Shown here in pieces: positions 58,918 through 64,000 of a DNA stretch of 64,000 nt. Both the position numbers and the translations under genes were made by a program. Within the stretch, counting starts at the first letter, position 1. Each line of letters begins with the position of its first letter. Source of the stretch: Brucella cytisi. Its GTDB lineage: Bacteria; Pseudomonadota; Alphaproteobacteria; Rhizobiales; Rhizobiaceae. Under the pieces are notes generated by a model. The model had not been told where the DNA came from. It did not search any database and saw only the letters and a list, made by a program, of their open reading frames with translations. Where the stretch lies: contig JAAVLQ010000002.1 of assembly GCA_012103075.1 (NCBI GenBank), positions 327,001 to 391,000 of the forward strand. Direction: 5' to 3'.

Positions 58918-59290
58918 CTATACAACCCGCTGTCACAATCAAAAGACAACTTCTGATGCTGCGCACTTCTTTTTGCGCACTTCTCGAAAAACCCTAAAAA
59001 GAAGTTCGCAAATGCACGCTGCTTTTGGTGCGTAAGAGTTCTTATATAGAAACTTACGCACAAAGCGCGCAGTTCTCGTAATTTGAGAAGTGCGCGCTTT
59101 TCCTGATTCTGGCCAATTCAAAAATACAACCTGAACTGAGGTTGGCGACAAGACGCCCCCGGTGAATGGTGTAGCTGGAGGACCGCAAAGCGCCTTGCCC
59201 CTCGTCAGGGTAACGCCTCGCTTTGTACCTGTCCATTAACACCGCATTTATTGTGCCGCTCCACCCTCATCCTGCCGCTACCAACGGCAT
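58918..59290. repeat. Dispersed repeat, copy B (~370 bp)
   Basis: Second long copy of the element at 49352-49708, with diverged but collinear blocks. It contains internal hairpin-forming segments (CTTACGCACAAAGCGCGCAG; GAGAAGTGCGCGC). It lies upstream of a truncated gene on the minus strand. Confidence 0.7.
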
Positions 59291-59400
59291 GGACTGCTGA
59301 CTTCCTTGCGCAGTGTGTCAATCTGTTCGGAAAGCATGCCTTCGGTTGTCTGTGCCGTTTCATTCTCCTTTTGAATTGCCAAACCGAAACGGGGAAGAGC
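59291..59400 (-). pseudogene. N-terminal fragment of a coiled-coil protein
   Basis: Minus-strand reading QKENETAQTTEGMLSEQIDT, then LRKEVSS; this helical pattern is cut off where repeat copy B begins. AAGGAG occurs upstream. Probably broken by insertion of or recombination at the repeat. Confidence 0.35.
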
Positions 59401-59439
59401 AATGAATTGTTCCACTCTTATGCATGTTTTGCGTAGCAA

Positions 59440-59766
59440 CTAAGCAGCCATCTCCCGGCATGTTGCGGCACATAAATCGCAAGCTGCGACGCATTCGTCC
59501 ATCCCATCGAGATTTTCGCAGCTTTTGGAACAGGCCTCACATATTTCAGCGCAAGCCTTGCACACCGCCTGATGTAAAGGCGTCCTCAAAAGCATGGTAT
59601 GTGCGCACGTCCTACATATTTCGGCACAAGCAAGCATTGTTCGGAAATGAACGGGCTCAACGTGCTCGCCACCTTCCTCAAGGCAATGGGTAGACGCCAT
59701 CCCGATGCATGTCTGATAACAAGCCAAACAAGCGTCAATGCAGGCTTTCATCTCGTTATTATTCAT
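59440..59766 (-). CDS. Four-helix-bundle copper storage protein (Csp3-like)
   Basis: 108 residues with 17 cysteines arranged as CxxxC pairs along helices (MKACIDACLACYQTCIG; LACAEICRTCAHTMLL; VCKACAEICEACSKSCENL; CVAACDLCAATC). There is no signal peptide, so it is cytosolic as in Csp3. Csp proteins line the core of a four-helix bundle with Cys thiolates and bind many Cu(I) ions. AAGGA precedes ATG 59766. Intact, with the DNA around it degraded, so it may be under selection. Confidence 0.85.
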   Translation of the reverse strand: MNNNEMKACIDACLACYQTCIGMASTHCLEEGGEHVEPVHFRTMLACAEICRTCAHTMLLRTPLHQAVCKACAEICEACSKSCENLDGMDECVAACDLCAATCREMAA

Positions 59767-59861
59767 CGTTCCTTCTCCCGACTGTTCGTCTTTAAGGAAC
59801 GCAGCGCAACCACGTCTGTTCCAGTTCGGATATTTCTTGATGCAGGGAGCCGGCTAGCACA

Positions 59862-59910
59862 CTTGACTGGGGGCAAGGGGTCGTGGGTTAGATCCCGATG
59901 CCCGCAACCA
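59862..59910 (+). other. tRNA-like 3' end relic (candidate attachment site)
   Basis: GGGGTCGTGGGTTAGATCCC followed by GATGCCCGCAACCA looks like a T arm and acceptor end of a tRNA or tmRNA with a damaged T loop (GGGTTAGATCCC for GGGTTCGAATCCC). No matching 5' half is present. Phage integration often leaves such 3' fragments. Confidence 0.45.
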
Positions 59911-59927
59911 ATTGGCATTGAGTGAAA

Positions 59928-60319
59928 TTAATTGGAGTCAGGATTATCCACTTGGCAACCTACGCCGTGACATCCGATATAATTACCTTGAGTGTCAAAG
60001 TTTGGGTTGCCGTCTTTATCAAATTGAGGGCGGTTATCAATCATCCCCGCCGATGTGCCCGCAGTATTATCTAATTGATTTAGTCGTTGTCTGTCTCGTC
60101 TGTCTTGCTGTTCTAATGACTGCATAGTTTGACGCTGGTCATCGTCGCGTTTCCAGTCCCTATTCATCATACAGTTCGCAAAAGCGTCAGTACCGGTGCA
60201 AAGCCGTATGATGAGCATTTCTGTTGATCGGCCGCCTGTTGATCCTCAGTACTTACACACCCAGTAATCGCCAACGGAAGTAGCAAAATTGGTAAGATTT
60301 TGATGATGAGTTTAGGCAA
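59928..60319 (-). CDS. Lipoprotein, ~130 residues, one frame break
   Basis: TTG start at 60319 with AAGGAGAGG upstream. The signal ends in lipobox LPLAITGC, followed by CSSYGFAPGTDAFANCMMNR (break near 60200, GG for GGG) and a Gln/Arg/Asp-rich tail QQDRRDRQRLNQLDN. Resembles small cell-envelope lipoproteins of rhizobia with the CSSYGF...CM pattern. Function unknown. Confidence 0.65.
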
Positions 60320-60411
60320 TTTTCCTCTCCTTTAACCTATCGCCGGCGAAAGAAATCACACATGTTCAAGACTGACAAGCAGCTACTTATATTGGTTTCT
60401 TAAGTTGCTTG

Positions 60412-60639
60412 GAGGTGATCGTCGCAGCACGGAAGCCGCTGCTTACCGCAAGCTTTGCAAGACATCCCGTTGGCAACGCTTACGTGAGCGGCAATTGACC
60501 GCGCAACCTTGCAGGTGAAGACACGCAAGCGCCGGGTGGCGAGCTACACCGGGGCGGGAATCGTCGATCCAAACCCAGCCCCGAGCCAGAACCGGAGCCT
60601 GAAACGCCGCCGGAGGGTGGTGGTGATGGCACTGGTTGA
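60412..60639 (+). pseudogene. Fusion point: HNH-endonuclease N-terminus joined to another phage-gene C-terminus
   Basis: GGDRRSTEAAAYRKLCKTSR and WQRLRERQLTAQPCR match the N-terminus of phage HNH endonucleases up to the Cys pair. At about 60512 the sequence changes to TRKRRVASYTGAGIVDPNPA and a tail PEPEPEPETPPEGGGDGTG with a stop at 60637. Everything normally between (HNH core, terminase, portal, protease, capsid) is deleted. Confidence 0.55.
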
Positions 60640-60958
60640 GCTTGATCTACTGGAAAAACATCTCCGTGTGTTTCATGACGACGAGGATGCCGAGCTTGAA
60701 GTATATCTGGCTGCGGCTGAAACGATCGTCGTCGAATATGTCGACCGTGAGATCGTGGGAACGGGCGCGACGCCAACCTTGCCGGACGGCATTGTGGTGA
60801 CGCCGCCTATCACGGCAGCAATTTTGTTAGTCGCGGCTGATCTGTACGAGAACCGGGAACCTGACATGAAGGCCGAAGACAATGCCGTTCTGCCGCGTCA
60901 TGTTCGGGCGCTTCTGGCACCATATCGGGGGTGGCGCACATTGCCAGTGGAAGAATAG
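60626..60958 (+). CDS. Phage head-tail connector protein (gp6-like)
   Basis: 110 residues: MALVELDLLEKHLRVFHDDE, DAELEVYLAAAETIVVEYVD, ITAAILLVAADLYENREPDM, VRALLAPYRGWRTLPVEE. The pattern of helices and the (L/V)L.PYR ending are those of the gp6-like connector family. Intact but isolated from its head-gene neighbours. Confidence 0.8.
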   Translation: MALVELDLLEKHLRVFHDDEDAELEVYLAAAETIVVEYVDREIVGTGATPTLPDGIVVTPPITAAILLVAADLYENREPDMKAEDNAVLPRHVRALLAPYRGWRTLPVEE

Positions 60959-61029
60959 CGCTCCGATTGTCCGTTCATCGCAAGTTCATGCATAATCTTT
61001 CAGGATGCGTCTTGAAAGGAGTATGCAGA

Positions 61030-61353
61030 ATGAAGCTTGTTAAAGGACTTATTGCTGGGGTTCTGGGCATCGGGCTGCTTATTGGGGCTGGTGCAGCGCA
61101 AGCCGCACCAACATTGAATGTTGCAAAGCCGGACGTTAGCTCGAATGTTGAGCAGGCCCGGGATCATCGCGGACATCATTCACGGAAACATTGGAAGAAG
61201 CGGCATTACTATAAGCGCAACCATTGGCGCTCGCATCACCGGCATTACCGTGGACCACGCTGGCATTCACACCGCTATTACAGACACAACGGCTGGCGTA
61301 ATCATCATCGGCACTATTACCGCGATGGGTATTACAAGAGAAGATGGTACTGA
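61030..61353 (+). CDS. Exported His/Tyr/Arg-rich protein
   Basis: 107 residues. AAGGAG precedes ATG by eight bases. The signal peptide (MKLVKGLIAGVLGIGLLIGA, then GAAQAA) is followed by a very basic, His-rich chain (HYYKRNHWRSHHRHYRG; YYRHNGWRNHHRHYY). Likely periplasmic or surface-associated, possibly metal-binding. A terminator follows immediately. Confidence 0.75.
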   Translation: MKLVKGLIAGVLGIGLLIGAGAAQAAPTLNVAKPDVSSNVEQARDHRGHHSRKHWKKRHYYKRNHWRSHHRHYRGPRWHSHRYYRHNGWRNHHRHYYRDGYYKRRWY

Positions 61354-61358
61354 ATTCA

Positions 61359-61379
61359 GGGCGCTACGGCGCCCTTTTT
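61359..61379 (+). terminator. Rho-independent terminator
   Basis: GGGCGC-TACG-GCGCCC followed by TTTTT, six bases after the His-rich gene stop. Confidence 0.9.
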
Positions 61380-61440
61380 CTTGTGGAGTAATCGATGCCC
61401 CGTCGCGCAACACGATGGCTGCGCGATTCCCATAGGCCTT

Positions 61441-61647
61441 TTACGATCTAATCCAATCGCACAAGATTATTTCATTGAGGCTCTTAGCAGAAGTATTCCA
61501 ACTATAAGTGCCGCTGAACTCACGAAAAAGTCCGGTGGATTCAAATGGATGGTCCGGTAGAAAAGGGCTGAGTAAGACCGGGGCCATTCCTGCCGTCACG
61601 AAAATCTTTCCGAAGTCGTATTGCATATCATCCAGTGACTTTTTCAT
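61441..61647 (-). CDS. Small protein, 68 residues
   Basis: MKKSLDDMQYDFGKIFVTAG, APVLLSPFLPDHPFESTGLF, SGTYSWNTSAKSLNEIILCD. AGAGG upstream of the ATG. Probably a small membrane-associated protein; no family recognised. Confidence 0.45.
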   Translation of the reverse strand: MKKSLDDMQYDFGKIFVTAGMAPVLLSPFLPDHPFESTGLFREFSGTYSWNTSAKSLNEIILCDWIRS

Positions 61648-61742
61648 CGTTTTACCTCTGCTCGTGCGCGAAAGCCCGCCATACCCGATTGGCAACGTAC
61701 GGTGTTTTTACGGGTCCTGTAATTATCCAAAGGTAAACTCAC

Positions 61743-62046
61743 ATGCCTTGGCTCCACTTCACAGCCACTTACGACTTCATCCCCATTGCAGCTGTGACGA
61801 TCCGGTATCCGGCAGGCTACGTCGGCTTGGTGACCACGCCTTGCGCTAATCGCGCTATTGCCGCTGGCAAAGCCGAGCGACTTCCAACTCCTACGAAAGA
61901 CGAGGCCGAAGCATGGCGAAGCGCGCATCAACGACGAATATGTCGCGGGGTTCATCTGCAGCTCTGGATTTGCGGCCAAGCAGCTGCACGGGCTCACGTT
62001 CTTTCCGGTGACCGATATCGAGCAGGCCTACAAGGTCGGCCTGTAA
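61743..62046 (+). CDS. Small phage protein, broken frame
   Basis: MPWLHFTATYDFIPIAAVTI and RYPAGYVGLVTTPCANRAIA, AAGKAERLPTP match the start of small phage proteins found near head genes. A frame break near 61915 leads to RINDEYVAGFICSSGFAAKQ and VTDIEQAYKVGL, which may instead belong to a second fused gene. A hairpin with T run follows. Confidence 0.5.
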
Positions 62047-62071
62047 CCATCATCACAGTTTGCGCAATTTC

Positions 62072-62096
62072 GGGTCCGCCAGCAGCGGGCCTTTTT
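62072..62096 (+). terminator. Terminator
   Basis: GGTCCGC-CAGCA-GCGGGCC with one G-T pair, followed by TTTTT. Confidence 0.65.
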
Positions 62097-62174
62097 GTTG
62101 CGCCTGCATGAGGCCACCGTATGCCATTTTTAGCGCCTATCACCACGACTACCAACCAAACACGAGAAGACTGT

Positions 62175-62270
62175 ATGTCCCATGACAGACAGGGCGCGGG
62201 TGCGCGCCTTCCACACGAAGAACTCCTGCGTCGCGCGGAGGCTTACCGGGATCGCGCCTGCCAACGATAA
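62175..62270 (+). CDS. 31-residue ORF
   Basis: MSHDRQGAGARLPHEELLRR continues AEAYRDRACQR; composition fits coding DNA but no clear ribosome site. Listed as possible only. Confidence 0.25.
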   Translation: MSHDRQGAGARLPHEELLRRAEAYRDRACQR

Positions 62271-62303
62271 CAAGCCTATGCAGGCCGCAGCCTAAAGAGA
62301 AAA

Positions 62304-62321
62304 GGCGGGCATTTGCCCGCC
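62304..62321 (-). terminator. Terminator of the RcnB-like gene
   Basis: Minus-strand GGCGGGC-AAAT-GCCCGCC followed by TTTTCTCT, 16 bases beyond the stop at 62337. Confidence 0.85.
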
Positions 62322-62336
62322 TCTAACGTGGTTGTC

Positions 62337-62684
62337 CTATTGTGCAGCGAGAATGCCTGCGATCAGTCCGGTGGCCCCTGCAATGAGAAGGTACTGGTTG
62401 TCGACCTTTACCCAATGCTGGCCACGGCCGGGCTTACGAAGGCCATAGCGCTTGTAGTCGCGGATTTCCTGATGGCGACGCCAATCGCTGTAACGCTGCC
62501 CCTTCGACCACTGATGGCGGCCATAGTCGCGGCGATCATGGCGATAAAACTCCTTACCGTGATGCGGGCGCTGTGGCTCATAGCGATGTGGAGCAGGTTT
62601 GCTGTGATGATAATCGCGAGCCTGTGCCATTGGTGCGGCAACGAAAGTTATTGCGATGGCGGCTAGTACAGCTTTCTTGAACAT
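62337..62684 (-). CDS. RcnB-family periplasmic protein
   Basis: 115 residues. AAGGAG precedes ATG 62684. The signal peptide (AVLAAIAITFVAAPMAQA) is followed by His/Arg/Tyr-rich sequence (YHHSKPAPHRYEPQRPHHGK; EFYRHDRRDYGRHQWSKGQR) and the family C-terminal motif LRKPGRGQHWVKVDNQYLLI plus a hydrophobic end. RcnB modulates nickel/cobalt export in E. coli; homologues in this group are of unknown role. Confidence 0.8.
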   Translation of the reverse strand: MFKKAVLAAIAITFVAAPMAQARDYHHSKPAPHRYEPQRPHHGKEFYRHDRRDYGRHQWSKGQRYSDWRRHQEIRDYKRYGLRKPGRGQHWVKVDNQYLLIAGATGLIAGILAAQ

Positions 62685-62835
62685 GAATGCTCTCCTTTGT
62701 TGTCCGCAAGATATCGGGAGCGAACTGAACGCCAGATGAACAGACGAAGGTGCAAACATTAAATAAAAATCAATGTGATATTTTCTATTCATTAACCATA
62801 AGACTAACCACCACACCACAAAAACGAGGAAAAAT

Positions 62836-63404
62836 ATGCTTGAAGAAGCAGAAGACCGCGCCGCGCGAGCGGCTGTTGAAGGGCGGCAGAAGAGGGCAGG
62901 CGGGAAGGTTATAAGTTACCTGCCAACACCTTATAACGACAATGTGCCATGCGGCTGGATTGCACTTGAAGGATTTGTTGACCCGCCAGAGACGCCACCC
63001 GGATACAAGGTAGAGTTGAAGCGGGATACATTTATGGGCTTCGTGACGGCCTATAGATTTGTGCCAGTTGCCCAGCGACCGGCACTCGTCATCATCGAAT
63101 CCCCTACGGCGGTGACGTTGAGCGCAACAAGGCCTACGCCCGCTCCTGCCTGCTGGATAGCCTGCGACGAGGCGAAGCGCCCATTGTCAGCCACTTGCTG
63201 CACACGCAAGTGCTGGACGACCGCAATAAATTTGAACACAAGTGGGGCATTGAGGCTGGCCTCGCATGGTATCACGTAGCGGAGAAATGCGTTGTTTACA
63301 GTGACCGTGGCATCAGCGGTGGTATGATCGAAGGCATTGATCGGGCCAAGCGATTTGGCGTGCTGGTCGAGTTCCGCAATATTGAAGCAAGCGCAGCTGC
63401 TTGA
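62836..63404 (+). CDS. DUF7768-type phage protein, one frame break
   Basis: About 189 residues. GAGGA precedes ATG (MLEEAEDRAARAAVEGRQKR). After GYKVELKRDTFMGFVTAYRF and a break at a C4 run near 63107 come YGGDVERNKAYARSCLLDSL, RRGEAPIVSHLLHTQVLDDR and WGIEAGLAWYHVAEKCVVYS. This Rossmann-like domain is common in phage and prophage gene clusters; activity unknown. The N-terminal 85 residues are an extra segment. Confidence 0.7.
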
Positions 63405-63424
63405 AAGCGCCGCAGGAGAAAACC

Positions 63425-63833
63425 ATGAGTAACCTTGAAACAGCAATTGCGGTGGCGGCAGCGGCGCATATGGACCAGAAGAGCGATAACGGCGATCCGT
63501 ACATTCTGCATCCACTGCGCGTTATGATGGCTCAGGAGACGCGCGAAACGCAGATCCTCGCTGTTATGCACGACATGATCGAGCACACGAATACCTCCCC
63601 TGAACGATATCTATTCGTTCGGTTTTGATGATGACATCGTGCTGGCTTTGAATGCGATCACCCGTCGCGATGACGAAGATTACTTAGTGTTTGTCAAAAG
63701 GGCCTGCTCTAACCCTATCGCGCGACCGGTCAAAATCGCAGACCTGCGCGATAATCTGTGCACTTACGGCGACGACGAGGAACATCGGGTGCGCTATACA
63801 AAAGCCCTCGAAATGATCGGGGAGACGCCATGA
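63425..63833 (+). CDS. HD-domain (RelA/SpoT hydrolase-like) phage protein, one frame break
   Basis: About 136 residues. MSNLETAIAVAAAAHMDQKS, YILHPLRVMMAQETRETQIL and AVMHDMIEHT carry the HD signature (H...HD). After a break near 63598 (C4 for C5) come YSFGFDDDIVLALNAITRRD and IARPVKIADLRDNL. Similar short HD hydrolases of phages may degrade ppGpp-like nucleotides; substrate not shown. Confidence 0.75.
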
Positions 63834-64000
63834 TCCACTTCAACGTTGGCGATCAGGTCGTCTGCATCGACGCCAAGGTCGGCTTTGAGCAGTTCATCGA
63901 GATCAAGGAAGGCGAGGTCTACACCATAAGCTGGATCGCCCGTTCGAGCATTACACACAGGGCAGTTACATCGGCGTTCACCTGAAGGGCGTCGATCGAG
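63830..64000 (+). CDS. Small phage protein, partial at window end
   Basis: ATG overlaps the preceding stop (ATGA). MIHFNVGDQVVCIDAKVGFE, QFIEIKEGEVYTISWI is a beta-rich, KOW/SH3-like small protein. A frame break near 63940 precedes PFEHYTQGSYIGVHLKGVDR. Runs off the end. Confidence 0.6.

Noticed and set aside
49352..59290. CRISPR array
   Set aside because: The repeated blocks are long, diverged and only two to three copies, with no regular spacers or cas genes.

Overview
The window looks like a chromosomal segment of an alphaproteobacterium of the order Rhizobiales, most probably Brucella/Ochrobactrum-like. This is inferred from gene content: a SigF/NrsF sigma system, TAXI-TRAP and DctPQM transporters, a SorC regulator, a DUF982 protein, a DUF1850 domain and an IS630-type element. 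No rRNA, intact tRNA or CRISPR array was seen. A dominant technical feature is that more than half of the larger genes carry one or more single-base frame breaks, usually inside short A, T, C or G runs, while the protein is clearly continuous in another frame. Coordinates below span the repaired genes and state where the frame breaks.

Layout. 1-1.5 kb: end of an acetoin/2-oxoacid dehydrogenase operon (E1 beta, E2). 1.6-9.3 kb: a complete glucitol-type sugar phosphotransferase system with its own HPr-Enzyme I fusion, SorC regulator and GutM, which is unusual for an alphaproteobacterium. 9.3-12.6 kb: a SigF/NrsF-controlled operon of a Met-rich periplasmic peptide, a b-type cytochrome and a YedY/MsrP-like molybdoenzyme. 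Two divergent promoters with the same GTAACC-N16-CGAA architecture lie between the operon and sigF. This closely matches the reactive-chlorine scavenging system described in Azospira. 13-16.6 kb: TAXI-TRAP transporter with a DUF1850 domain. 16.7-18.5 kb: EmrA/YiaV-like membrane fusion protein with a small membrane partner. 18.8-26.1 kb: hexuronate operon (UxuB, UxuA, zinc dehydrogenase, DctMQP TRAP transporter, GntR regulator) with overlapping start/stop codons at several junctions. 26.9-35.5 kb: TonB-dependent receptor, FecCDE-type ABC importer, IclR regulator and an NtaA-type flavin monooxygenase, plausibly uptake and breakdown of a metal chelate. 35.7-44.1 kb: an amino-acid cluster with a ThDP decarboxylase-like enzyme, LysR and Lrp regulators, an amino-acid ABC transporter, a D-amino-acid dehydrogenase-like flavoprotein and two two-cysteine Asp/Glu-racemase-superfamily enzymes. 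44.8-46 kb: a Sat-like acetyltransferase and a TonB-domain protein. 46.0-47.1 kb: an IS630-type element flanked by TA.

47-64 kb: a degraded accessory region made of phage-gene relics (endolysin, Rz/Rz1-like pair, HNH endonuclease, head-tail connector, DUF7768 and HD-domain proteins), many very small ORFs with strong Shine-Dalgarno sites, a dispersed repeat family of about 350 bp, and cargo genes (Nudix hydrolase, SRAP relic, FmdA-type amidohydrolase, Csp3-like copper protein, His-rich exported proteins). Several fusion points indicate internal deletions of a former prophage. No integrase, terminase or portal gene remains in the window.
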